From Mixophyes australis (Eukaryota; Chordata; Amphibia; Anura; Limnodynastidae): a stretch of DNA of 64,000 nucleotides. The stretch covers positions 334,143,875-334,207,874 of the forward strand of contig JAVHZZ010000003.1 of assembly GCA_036250195.1 (NCBI GenBank), in the 5' to 3' direction. Shown in pieces: positions 36,301 to 50,300 of the stretch. The notes below the pieces were generated by a model. The model saw only the letters and a program-made list of their open reading frames with translations. It did not search any database and was not told where the DNA came from. Position 1 is the stretch's first letter; every line of letters starts with the position of its first letter. The position numbers were made by a program, and so were the translations under genes.

Positions 36301-38312
36301 AGTTTCTTTAGTTCGGTGGATTACCTCCACCATCAAGCTGGCTTATTCAAGGTCAAATAGACCGTTGCCATGAGGTTTGTCAGGTCATTAGACTAGGGCT
36401 GTTAGTACTTCCTGGGCGGCGCGTCACAGAGCTTCTGCTGAACAGCTGTGCCGTGCGGCTACGTGGACGTCTGTTCACACGTTTGTGAAATTCTATAGGC
36501 TACAAGGCTTTGCATCACAGGATGCCAGCCTTGGCCGTAGGGTTCTGCGTGCAGACGTGTCAGAGCAGTCCCTCTCTTAGGGGGCAGATTTGGTAGGTCC
36601 CCTTTGTATAGCGGTGTCCCCCAATTGAACGTATGAGAAAATAGGATTTTTCTACTCTCCATAAAATCCCTTTCTCCTAGTCCATTGGGGGACACTTTGT
36701 GCCCACCCTTGCTCTGAATGTTGTATGGTTGACTGTGTGGTGGTTATTAACTAATTTAATTGACCTCCTTGGGGCTTTGTTAGACACAAACTGAATATCC
36801 TTCCTGTGGGAGGGGTATAGCAGGGGTGGAGTGTCACTTACAGATTTAACTGTTTAAGTGGCTGGACTCCTGGTACCACCTACTATACCCCTGTGTATAG
36901 CAGTGTCCCCCAATGGACTACGAGAAAGGGATTTTACGATGAGTACAAAAATCCTATTTTGTGGTACTAATATGGTCTAACACCAATTTCCCAGTTGATT
37001 GTGCTTTGTGAAAACATGTGAGGAAGGCAGACTTCTTTATTTTTTCTCTTTACCCAGCGTCTTGCCTCTGATCAAACCTTTCTCCACCGCTGACAGTGAA
37101 GGAAATTCTAATTTAATCACTTTTTTCATAGTGCACAGAGCTGATAAAAGGACAGAGATTTAGGTCATGGTCTGGTAATTATACCTGTGGGGGGATGAAA
37201 GGTCCCCCAGAGCACTTTGATCTGTCACTATGCATCGCTGCTAAATGTAAAATGTAAAATCTGAGTAATATGATAAGATTGAACAAATAAGTCTAAAATT
37301 GTTCCGTTTACATATTCCGAGAAATATTACCATCCCCTGTAAATGTTCTCTATTAAATGAATGGAAGAGGTACGCAGTATCATTACTGTATATCTGTATA
37401 TCGTTTCCGATGTCCTGCTAGCGGACAGGTAATGGTGGTAGGTTTACCATTCATGTTTACAACATATATATATCTGCAAAGTAAGAATGCTTTCAAAAAT
37501 AGAAGTGTTAATAGTTTATTTTTATCAATTAACAAAATACAAAGTGAATAAATCGAACATGAATCTAACTCAAATCAATATTTGGTGTGACCACACTTTG
37601 CCTTCAAAATAGCATCAATGCATCAATTCTTCTAGGAACACTTGCACACAGTTTTTGAAGGAACTCAGCAGGGAGGTTGTTCCAAACATCTTGGAGAACT
37701 AACCACAGGTCTTCTGTGGATGTAGGCTTGCTCAAATCCTTCTGTTTCTTCATGTAATCCCAGACAGACTTGATGGTGTTGAGATCAGGGCTCTGTGGGG
37801 GCCCTTTCATCACTTCCAGGACTCCTTGTTCTTCTTTTATGCTGAAGATAGTTTTTAATGTCATTGGCTGTATGTTTGGAGTCCTTGTCCTGCTGCAGAA
37901 TAAATTTGGAACCAATTAGACGCCTGCCTGATGATATTGCATGATAGATATGTACTTGCCTGTATTTCTCAGCCTTGAGGGCACCAATAATCCTGACCAA
38001 ATCCCCAAATCCATTTGCTGAAATGCAGCCCCAAACTTGCAAGGAACCTTCACCATGCTTCACAGTTGCCTGTTGACGCTTATTATTGTACCACTCTCCA
38101 GTCTCTGGGGGCGAGGCAGCACTGTGGCTTCGTGATTAGCACTTCTGCCTCACAGTACCGAGGTCATGAGTTTGATTCCCAACCATGGCCTTATCTGTGT
38201 GGAGTTTGAATGTTCTCCCCATGTTTGCGTGGGTTTCCTCCTGGTGCTCTGGTTTCCTCCCGCACTCCAAAACCATACTGGTAGGTTAATTGGCTGCTGT
38301 TAAATTGACTTT

Positions 38313-38393
<81 letters not shown>

Positions 38394-41300
38394 GTCTGTG
38401 TATATTAGGGAATTTAGACTGTAAGCTTTAATAGGACAGGGACTGATGTGAGTGAGTTCTCTGTACAGTGCTGCGGAATTAGCGGTACTATATAAATAGT
38501 TGATGATAATAGAAATACTTGTCTCTGCTCTGATTTTCTGTCTGTTTTTGTAAGAGTATCATTGATTTAAGTAGTGACTGAGGACAGTATTAGGATTTGT
38601 GAGGGCACAGGGTAGGTAACGTGTCTCCTATCACTAAAACGTAATTGTTAAAATAAAGTATGTGCAGGTTGGGTACATACTACACTGACTGCCTCCAGTT
38701 AGTGCTGCACCATGAGGAGGCAGTGGGTGACATATGGGAATAGGGGACCAGTTAGTTTGTGGGGGACAGTGCATGACCCCTAAAAATCAGCTCGATTTTC
38801 TGTGGCATGCACCATCCATAACCCAACTTGCCTCCTCCTCACCTGCCTGTGCACCCATCTGGCCTGGGCCCCCCCCCCCCCCCCCCCCGGGCCTCGTCTG
38901 GCCTGGGCCCCCCTAGCCCCGGGCCTCGTCCCCTCGGGCCTCGTCTGGCCTGGGACTCTCCCCTCGGGCCTCGTCTGGCCTGGGACTCTCCCCTCGGGCC
39001 TCGTCTGGCCTGGGACTCTCCCCTCGGGCCTCGTCTGGCCTGGGACTCTCCCCTCGGGCCTCGTCTGGCCTGGGACTCTCCCCTCGGGCCTCGTCTGGCC
39101 TGGGACTCTCCCCTCGGGCCTCGTCTGGCCTGGGACTCTCCCCTCGGGCCTCGTCTGGCCTGGGACTCTCCCCTCGGGCCTCGTCTGGCCTGGGACTCTC
39201 CCCTCGGGCCTCGTCTGGCCTGGGACTCTCCCCTCGGGCCTCGTCTGGCCTGGGACTCTCCCCTCGGGCCTCGTCTGGCCTGGGACTCCCCCCGGGCCTC
39301 GTCTGGCCTGGGACTCCCCCCGGGCCTCGTCTGGCCTGGGACTCCCCCCGGGCCTCGTCTGGCCTGGGACTCCCCCCGGGCCTCGTCTGGCCTGGGACTC
39401 CCCCCGGGCCTCGTCTGGCCTGGGACTCCCCCCGGGCCTCATCTGGATGCGGGATGGACTTTCACAGAAATATGCCTGCACATGCAGTGAGCAGCTTCAG
39501 ATTCATTTTCTGAATGACCAGAGTTATTCTGACATTCAAGGACAGACACTTTACCGATGTATAAAAATATTTTTCCAACTTTATCTCCATTTAAATGGAT
39601 GAAATGCTGGCTTGTGTACTGAAATATATGGCACCCTGTGATGCAGGTACTGACTGCTTTCTCCCATTACGGGTGTGGAGGGACTTGGCATGCACAGCTA
39701 AAGTTTCATGAGCCCTTTGCTTGGGGACCGGCCATTTATATTTCATGGTGGCCCTAATAAACGTCCAGACTTGCAGACCAGAGAGGTGGATGGTTTCTTT
39801 CCAGACAGATTACTTTGTTATTGCTAGAAGAACGTAACATTACTTAGAAGAAGTGGTTCATTAACACTATATATAGTCTCTGGCCCCATCCAGCGTCCCT
39901 GTCTGACATAGGTAATCAACGTATAATTTATTTTCTTTTTCTGATGTTATATATTTCCAGGCTCGATGCTAAATGAGGCATTGCGAAAGATCGTGTAATT
40001 AAATATATGATCGCCAGCATTTTCAAAGCCTTTTTAAGATGGAATTGAAATCTAGATAACAAAAAATAACCCTGATTTATGTCACCGTGACACTTTTTGT
40101 TTCTTTTAAGATACCAGATGCAAAGGAAATCTGTATTCATATTAAATGACCCATAAAATATTCCTAGTTACAACAGCAACAGTAAATCAAGAAATCCTAA
40201 ACCTTCAGTGGTATCACGGCTCACAAATTAGCATTATAATATCGTTTTTGAACTTTAGATTGATTGCTGAAGTTCCTTTTAAAATTAGTTCAACTGTGCT
40301 CAACGGTGCTCCAGACAGTAACAAGGAGTCAACCAGTAGGTGGCGATGTTCTGGGAACAGTGCAACATAAGAGTGGACACTTTACTTGTAAACAATTTAC
40401 TCGCGTCAATTAATACTTGGCTTCCTCTTTTCCACAGGGCTAAAGGAAAGTGCAGAACAGATGGTTAAAAAAAAACTTGAGGGCAAAGATCAACTGACTC
40501 CATGGGAAAAATACCTGCAGAAACAAAAAGACAAAAGGAAGATGAAGAAGAGGAAAAAGGTAATTGTGTGGTGTGTGTGTGTGAGGAAATATTTAATGTT
40601 CCCCAAGCAAAATGGTGGCAAAACATGTTGATGCGTGAGTACGTATGCAGGTAATATGTAGCAGAACTTCTCGGCCAATTCTTTAAGTACACGACTCGTG
40701 TTTTGAGGGTTTCCTAATTTAAGTGGAATGTTTAGACAATCATTCAAGAGAGGGGGGGATTCAATTCCAGGCAAACTCTCGGCGGAGCCTCGCGTGATGA
40801 GACTTCGCTGGATGTACCTAAAATATCGCTGCGATGTACTGTTAAAGCCGCAAATCGTCCCCTTTAAGTCATCTAGAATAGTGAACCTATGCATAATTCA
40901 AGAAGTCCCCTAAACATGATCTATAAAGACAAAACAATGTCTCTGTGCTGTAATGGGGTCCCTGGCCCCCACTTCCCTCCGCACACACTACTTCCGGCAC
41001 TGGGGTCATGGGTTGAATACCAACCAGGGCACTGTGTGTGAGCAGTTTGTATTTACCCCATGTTTGTGTGGGTTTCCTCCGGGAACTCTGGTTTCCTCCC
41101 ACAGTCCAAAAACATAGGTTAATTGGATTGTGAGACAAAATAGACCCTAGTGTGCGTTTGTGTGGAAGGTCATTTAGATTGTGCACTTGAATGGGACAGG
41201 GACCAAGTGATTAAATATTCTCTGTACAGCGCTACGTAATATGATAGTCCTAGATAAATGGATATAAAGAAATCTATAAATACAGAAATAAGTACACCCT

Positions 41301-44300
41301 AAGATACCATAGAGATACATAGTGTATAAAAACACATATTGAGGAGACACACATAGATATGAAATGGTACCAGTATTCAGAGGCATGCATATAAATGAAC
41401 ATACAATTAAAATATGCATACAGAAAAGAAATGCACCTGACAGAAGGTAGATGGAGTACTTTTGTGAATAGATATAACATACCCCAAATTGCTGCCATGA
41501 TAGGCCCCTCAATCTGATCAGGGCTGCATTTTATAGTAGATTATTTCTCAGTTCATCTACCAGCATTATGTGATAATGGGAATACCATATGAGTTGTCAT
41601 TGATGATCAGTTTGTAGTCAGGAAGTAATGCTGCTTCCATTAATAAGGGCATCATTTATTTGAGTGGGCTTTCTGATTCAATAAACCTTTAAAAATAAAT
41701 GTATTGCACTTCTCAAAAGTAGCATTTTAGGATTTTATAGATGGATATATAATGCAACAATTGTAAACATACTGCAGCACTGTGAAATGGTATTTTAAAT
41801 CCACTGTCACTTCGAGCCATTGGTGTGAAAGCAGCAACAGTACAGGAATACGGTTATACATTGCGATTTGTTTAATCCTTATGGATGCAGTCACCATTCA
41901 GAGACTTGCGTAACACTGAGGTCTGACAGCTAAGGGTTAACAGTAATTGCTGGCCCCCACCTCATCCAGCACGAGATATAAGCCATACTACTGAAGCTGT
42001 GTATATTTCTACTGCCTGCCACGTGTCTTCATGTCGGCCTGGCACGCCGCTTGCACATCAATCATAAACATATGCGACAGAGAGAAAAATAAGCTTGTTA
42101 CGGCTGTAGCCGTGCACCGGCTTTGATCTTTGTTTTCGTTGTGTTTTGGAATGTTGGAGAGGCCTCAGAACAAAAAAATCCATTTGTGTCTGCGAACATG
42201 TCATAAGATCTCACTACACTGCTGCACGAACACAGACCGAGGAGAGAGTACTGAAACACAGTCGTACAGACGCTTAACATAGTGTAATTCTAATATTTAC
42301 TGCAATATTCATCATCATCATCATCATCATTTATTTATATAGCGCCACTAATTCCGCAGCGCTGTATAGAGAACTCACTCACATCAGTTCCTGCCCCATT
42401 GGAGCTTACAGTCTAAATCCCCTAACATACACAGACACAGACAGAGAAAGACTAGGGTCAATTTGATAGCAGCCAATTAACCTACCAGTATGTTTTTGGA
42501 GTGTGGAAGGAAACCGGAGCACCCGGAGGAAACCCACGCAAACACAGGGAGAACATACAAACTCCACACAGATAAGGCCATGGTTGGGAATTAAACGTAA
42601 TAGTATTTATGGCCTAAAACCTGTGCGGAATTTCCATTGTTTGCCATATATATACTTAAGTCAGAGACTTATTTAACACCTTAAGTCATATATTTTTTGA
42701 AAAATCTAACATTTAATATTTTAATATTTTAGCCTGCGTAAAAGACTAATTGCAATGTACAGTTATTAACACACACATACCACTATAGGGGAAAACTCAG
42801 CTTTTAAAATGTTCTCTATGTCTTAAATACTTTAGGCATTATTTAATTAGACGTTGGTGTGGGCAGAATTTCCTGAGACACTGAGCTCATGTGATCAATA
42901 AAATTACATGTGTGTGTACTGTGTCACTAATGTACCTTTCAAGAATTTTTGTAGCACTGTTCAAGATAAGATGTTATTAATTAAACGTACTTAAAAACCA
43001 AACAAACAAACAATGTAATGAGAGCTGGCATCTTGATGATGTCACATGAGACTTCTTAGGATCACGGTAAGCATGCTCCTGCCAGTACATTAGCTGTTCA
43101 TGTTCTTATTAATATGCATGAATATTATTTATGGCTGCTCGTAAGTTGGCTGTCTTCGTACTAGCATGTAGAAAGGGGAGCATAGTAGGAAATACATAGC
43201 TGTAACACTCATTAACTGTATACATCAGTTCAGGTATAAGTTGTCTGTTTAGATATCTGTTTAAAGTGCAGTTGTGGATAAGTGGGTATATATTACTTTA
43301 CATTGTCTGTTCTCTAGCTTAGCATTGTTGTATGTGATCTGTAAAGAGCACTCGTCATGAGTGCTGACTAGGCCCTCCACACCTACACACTTTGCCTACC
43401 TGTCCCCACCTACACACTCTGCCTACCTGTCCCCACCACAGTGATTGGTTCATCAGCCCACACGCTGGGCAGTGAGACTCGCTACCTCCACCTGCTTTCA
43501 AACACAGGTGTAGGGTTCTATTACAGCACGTAGAGGTGGAATAATGAGTGTATACTGCATAAGAGCCACACTGCACTTCTGCATTCAGTAAAGCGGTGTG
43601 AATCCTTCATCCTGGATTGAGACCTCAGGGACCAGGCAACTTTGCTGACAAATGTCAGTAGACAAATTAGAGCAAATTGTAAATATTTACATTGCAAAAA
43701 ACACAGGCAGTGGAAATAAGGCATTTAGTAAAGATGTGGGCAAACACTTGTTTTAAGGTCATAATTTGCCTTTAATACTTGACATACTTTTTTAAAAGCC
43801 TTTCCAAAGAGATCCTTGGAAAGAACCTGCACTTTATTGGTCCATAGAGACAGGAGAACAGTTGGACTCACAGATTTCTACATAGGACTCTGCAAAAAAG
43901 TTAAACCCTGATGGCATTATTTTCGAGTAAATTCTCCCTGTATTGTATGGTATTTTTGGTCTATGTTTTAGACATGTTCATTTTATATCTGCCTATTTGG
44001 CCAAAGTGACCTTTATCGCTCCATGTGTGTTTCGCAGGAGAGCGTAGGTGAAACAAATGAAGAAGATGACATCCCATCTGATGTTGATTTCGATGATCCA
44101 TACTTCTCTGAGGAGCTTCAGAAGTCAGGTAATCAATTATCTGAATATATTACAAATGATCCAGTCTTCTTTCAATGCATAATTAAGAGCTTGACTACAT
44201 TTGAGCTTGGGTTGGTTTCTTATTTTGGAAGATGTGGCATAGTTTTTCCCATACCAGCAATCCTCTCCATATAGATAGACTATTTTAGGGGTTTAATGGG

Positions 44301-47300
44301 CCGATAGACCCTTAAATTTATTTAATAGATATTACCCCAATTGTATGTCTAATCATTTGCTGGATACACTCTGCTAGATAGTATATCTAGCACTCACCTT
44401 TTCTGCAGACACTTCATCTTCAGAGGGCTCGGCGTATGCAGTTATCTGGCGAATATCAGAGCCATTTTCACTACTCAATTCAAACCCAGTGACATTAAGC
44501 TTTATCGCTGCTGGGGAACAGGCATAAGTAAAAGATGGAGAACCTGCAGAACAGGTAAGTTCTAGATACACTCTGCTATAGAGCACAATGATTGGACATA
44601 GTGTAGGGGTAAGAAAGAGGGGCCGTATCAACTGTACCACTGCTAAAAAGTCATCTGAGCTATTGTATTATTCAGTTTTATTTTCAGTGCAGTTTACCCG
44701 TAATGCTCTGCATGCTTGTTGGAAAGCTGAATTCATATTCTGTCCGTTTACATTTGCTGTGGATGTATTACATTGTGAACAATTTTATTTGGAAATGTGT
44801 CTCAGGTCCGAAGCAGAAATCTGCGGGCAGCAAAAAAGAGGAAGATCGGGTGTCATCTGGAGGTGAAGAAGAGAGAGAGAAACAGAAAGTGAGTGTGAGC
44901 GATGTACACACCTGCCTTATATTTACTGACATTGCAGATAGATATAGATAGAGAGAGAGAGAGAGAGCCAGAGAGATATTCTCTATCTGTCTAGTGTACG
45001 TTGGTGTTGGGCTACTGTGGATCTGTGCAACTGTCTGCACTTCAATGCATAGTTTGTCTTAAGAATGGATCAAATGTGAGTGGTTTTCAGCGTTGTGTAT
45101 CAGTCTGGTGAGATAAGAAACACCGTAAGCTGTGATGTTCCTCCAAAATGTACCCCAGTAATCACCAATTGTTAAGGTGCATAGAAGTAGGTGGTGTGTT
45201 ACCCAAAGTAACCAGAGTCTGATTTTCTAAAGTTCACTAATAAAATATACAATCTGCCTGCAATGAGCAACCCCACCTTTTTCCTGTGCACTAGTTTCTA
45301 CCAATGCCCCCCACTGTGATCTTATGCCGAAACACTAAGCAGTAATCTAGGCAATTATTCATTATTCAATTATGCTTGTTGTATAACAGAGATGGAGAAA
45401 CTTATTTTGGCCCAGTAGTCTGCCATTTGTACATTCTTAACAAAACATCCTTGTCTGTTTGTTTTTACTTTATAAACAACCATTAATTACAGATGAAATC
45501 TACTAAATGGATAAAATGCAAAAGCAAATTAATTTTAGATAATCAAAGCAGTGTTTTTCATAGCTATTGTCACGAGAAATCAAAGCCAAACTTAACACAT
45601 CAAATAACTAAGTACCATATAAATAAAATGACTCCTAACGGGAATATTATTAACACTAACAGAAAAATGGGGGTGGGGAAAAGTGGGAAAATTGTTATTT
45701 AAGCTAAATCTGTAAACCATGTTATGTTAAGATGCACTGACATTTTTTTTATTTGTGATTTATGAATCTAATGATATTTAGTATTATTATTACAAATTGC
45801 CTACTATGGTATTTTATGCAAGTCAGTGTACTTCTTATGGGAAGAACTCCTTGTTTCCCCCCACCCCCCCCCCCCCCCCCCCAGCAATTCCATTGATTGT
45901 GGACTGTTACCTGTATTTTCTACTTTACTAATGACACGGATCGCCAAGGCTTCCACAGATTGCCTGTTTATACATAGCTTATTATATCTATGCTAAAATG
46001 CCATTAAAACCAAGTATGAGTGGAAAATGCAACTTTAGTGGGAGAAAAACTATTTTATCCTAAGTATCTGTGTTAGGTTAAGGAAACGGAAAGGAAAAAG
46101 TGAAATATATTGAATTTATGGCTAGCTAAGGGAAAATAGGGTTGCTGTGTAATGCTGGAAACTGAAATGAAAGTTTGTTCCTTGAATTGTTCATTGAAAT
46201 GCCTGTGGACTGGCAGCCGGATCAGAAACCACCACAGTGTGTAATGATACATTTCATGGTTTGTTTCAAAAGAGTAAACACATGACAAGGGATTTATATA
46301 TCCATTTGGTTTATTTAGTCAGACACCTTTTGTCCGCGCTGCTGTCTTTCTCCCATTTGCCGGGGAATGTTTACACTGCATGCTAATGAAATTACTGGTT
46401 TGAAGGAAGTGGTTGTGTTCTTGACAGTGATCGTGCACGGTACATTACTGCAGGATTTAGTCTAACAAACATGACAGGGCTGCAGCTTATGGTATCACTC
46501 TGCATATCCTAGCTTACTGGTAACCGAGACAGGCCTGGAACATGCGCATGCTCAAAACGTATAAGATATGATGGCATTTATACTGTATTACCCATAAGGC
46601 TTGTTACCAGACACAACATGTGCAAGGGACGTCCTCTAAGGTGACCCTGTCTTCTAAGCTCAGGTCCAGCACAATTAAAGCCTCATTTCAAAACTTAGCC
46701 ATGACATATTGCCTGAGGCAGTGATGGGCAGCCTGAAACACTTCAGGAGTCACTTAAAGTCCATTCTTTCCTAGTATACTGGTGAACTGGGGCTCTAAGC
46801 TGCCATCAAATGAGACGAACTTGTAATGCTATAAAAATTGGTTTGCAGAGAAAGAGCGTGTGCCATAATCAATGGATCGTTTACTATTCAATAAATATAA
46901 TTTTTACACCTTTACATGTAAGCATACTGTATATATTTTTGTATCTATATACATTGATGTTTAATTCTCTTTAAGATGTTTCATGGTACATATGCCGTTT
47001 CTGAATCAATAAATGGGATATGGACCATGTTTACGTTACATTATGGACACTTTTCCTCCAACTAATAAAAATAATCTCTAATGAAATTGCATTGATGTAT
47101 TGAGACATAACATTTCCCTATGTTGTAGGCAGGGATAGCGCTGCTGATGATGGATGATGTCGAGGATGACCGGAAACACTTCAACTATGATACGATTGTC
47201 GAGCAACAAAATCTGAGTCGCAGGAAGAAAAAGAAGCTGAAGAATAAGGAAGAGTTATTGGAAGATAACTTCCAGGTATGGCCATAGACAGTGCTCTTAC

Positions 47301-50300
47301 GATGCTGTCCATCACTGTACCTTTATGGTGCGTCAGGGATATATCCTTTCAGTCTGCTAGTGGGCTAATGAAAGATCTAATAAAGGGCGGCACAGTGGTT
47401 AGCAGTACTGCCTCACAGCCCTGCGGTCATAATTCTGAACAGGAGTTTTTGTATCCTCCCAGTGTGTATGTGAGTCTCTTCCAGGTCCCCCTGTTTCCTC
47501 CAAACACATACTGATAAGTTAATTAATTAATTCTGACAACATGGACCCTACACCAGTGTTGGCTAACCTGTGACACTCCAGGTGTTGTGAAACTACAAGT
47601 CCCAGCATCCTTTTCCAATATATAGCAGCTTATTTCTGGAAGGGTATGCTGGGACTTGTAGTTTCTCAACACCTGGAGTGTCACAGGTTAGCCAATACTG
47701 CCCTAGACTGTCTGTGTGGTAAGGAATTGGGGACTGATATGAATGATTCAATATTCTTTGTACAGTGCTGGCTAATATGACTAGCACTATATAACTAAAC
47801 AATGATGATAATAATAATAGCACCATAGTACTATTAGTACCATTAGACTGTAACTGCCAATACTGATAGAGAGGAGGGTTGGCATGATAATTCTCTAGCC
47901 TGGTAGCCATAGCTTTAGTTAATGCTCTTGGACTCTATGAATGCGTGTCCACTAGATTAATCATTAGAATAGAGGGGGTCTGACAAAAAGGTTAAACTGC
48001 AAAGCATAGCATTAACTTGTTGCGACATCACTGACTTCATTGTGTATAAATCCACTGTTATACAGTCTGTAAAGGATATTTCTGTTATTTTGGAAGGTAG
48101 CCAGACAATCTCACTGGCTTACCCCTTTTCCCTGCCTATGTAAGATAGAGTAGCCTGACCCTCTAATGTAATTTTTGCTGTACCTAAGGAAAAGAACTGA
48201 CTCCATGCTGGACAGATTTAGTAAAGTTCTTTAAGAGTATACTATTTTTGCCACTGATGCATACGCTTCTTGTCTGCAGGATTATTAAAAGTTGCAATAC
48301 TTATTGAAGTTAAAACTGCTGAGCAGAGAACAATATTGTGTATTTGGCTTCACAACTAAGACATATAAGCTGCATTTGCCATTTAAAGTGATGAACATTT
48401 TCATTCACCACTTTAAAATGGCTGCGGAAGGACCAATCAGAAGGTGAAATGTCTGTGTTTGCAGCTTCCGATTGGTCCTCCTGCTCACACAGCCACAGTT
48501 ATTGGCCGGGAGACAAACCACAGGGCCTTGGGGTAAAAACAGCTGATTGGATCAGTCACTGGGGCTCTGGGGGAGAAGCTAACTGGCTCCAGATGGTATT
48601 GCAGCTTTAAACATATATTATGTTTTGGGAACATATGTGACTGTTACAAGATGCACTTTTATGCTGGATGAACTTGTATAATTAGGTTTAGTGAAATTCA
48701 TTCATTTCTTTATTATGTCTGTCTGTCTTTCCCATACTGTGGAACCAAGACCACAAATTCTGTTTGATGAAAATGTCAATATATTAAGCATGTCCTTTTG
48801 GAAAATCATTCTCATGAAAGGAAAGGGTTAGATGGTGGTTATTATACACTCTTTTTTTATATTATACACTGTGGTTGACGTTTGTGCTTTATACAAATCT
48901 TTAAAAAAAAATGATACACACAGGAAACAAGTTGGTTAGTATTTGGGGAGGGTCCATCCAACCATATTTTTATTATAGCATTCTTCTAAAAAGGAAATAA
49001 AACTCAGCTATTGTTGTCTAGTTCTAGTCTGGTCCTTTCTGCCCACAAAACACCATGTGTTTTCATTGTAGCTGGTTGCAGACATAAATTTCCTAATTTT
49101 AGCAAAAATGTAATAACATTACTCCCTCTATTTCTGTAGATTGTATCAATGTTTTTTCTGCCTCCAAAAGTTCTTGGGGTATTCTTTTTTTTTTTTACTT
49201 TGCTGTTCAATTATGCCAAGGATATTTTATATAATGTTATGGCTAGGACCTGCAATCTTCGATGCATTTACCCCAAACATTTATTAATTAGCAATTTAAC
49301 TGGCTCCTAGTTTTTACTTGGCTTGTCTTATTGAAGTAATACATTTAAATTGTTGGTTTGGAAGTAGATGCAGGATATGGGCTATAGGTGTATTGGGACA
49401 ATATTAGGGCTCCCATCATTTGGAAAATGAAAACTGGATGAAGATACGATATGAGGCTTTCTTAGGTTATTGCTCCCACCCCAATCCCCATAGTACCTTT
49501 GGGTGCCAAATAAAGTGCAATGTGAAATATCCTTTATACTAGTACTTTGATTTAATTAGAAGACTTTAGTGACGGGAAAATAATGTTGTGAGTTAAAGAT
49601 TTCCTTTGGAAAATGGGGTGGAAGCTGTCCTTGGAAAACAAAGATACATCGGGAGCCTCAAGTAATGTATCCCGCCTGTAAATGGTAAAGGAAACTCTAA
49701 GTCACTGTGCAGTTCCGTGACCATAGAATGCTCAGAACTGCAGCCCAGCTGCTCTTACACCAGCAACAAGTAAATATGTATTTCATTATAATGCATGAGA
49801 TCACTAAGCTCAGTTTATACAACTTTTATTTACAGACTTTTTATGATATTGATGGCGCTTATGTACTCTATAAAACATATTGCCAACACCATTTATTTCA
49901 GCTCCCATCCACAACCATTTCTTTTAATTTCGTTCTTCTACAAGAATCTCCGACCCGTTATTGTCAAAATAAAACTCCTACGATCCCTTACTAGCAGAGA
50001 CTATCTACTAACTTAGTTGAGGGATGTCGGACAATAGCAGGCTGATCCTTCGTGAAAGGAGAGAGATGTACCTTAATGGAGCATTCTAAGGCTGGGCTTC
50101 ACCCAATCCTTTGCTGTGGAGACAAGAAATCAATCTTTGGTGACCGGTCTACATGCTGGTCATCCCGGGCCTCTCACTACCGGGTGGAGGCACTTGTGAG
50201 TCTGAAAGTGAATCTGTATTATGTAGCTGCATTCTGATTCGCTGCCAGACTCTCACTCACATTACTGTACAGCAAAGACTAAGCGAAGTACAAATTTCTG

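Noticed and set aside
38780..39602. Three overlapping open frames of 220-266 codons
   Set aside because: They exist only because the 30/28-bp minisatellite lacks stops in several frames. The translations are pure short repeats and the stretch lies inside an ESF1 intron.
44374..44640. Open - strand frame with splice-like borders inside ESF1 intron 11
   Set aside because: It has no recognisable family and is too short to stand as a gene. It is kept only as a note on the intron.
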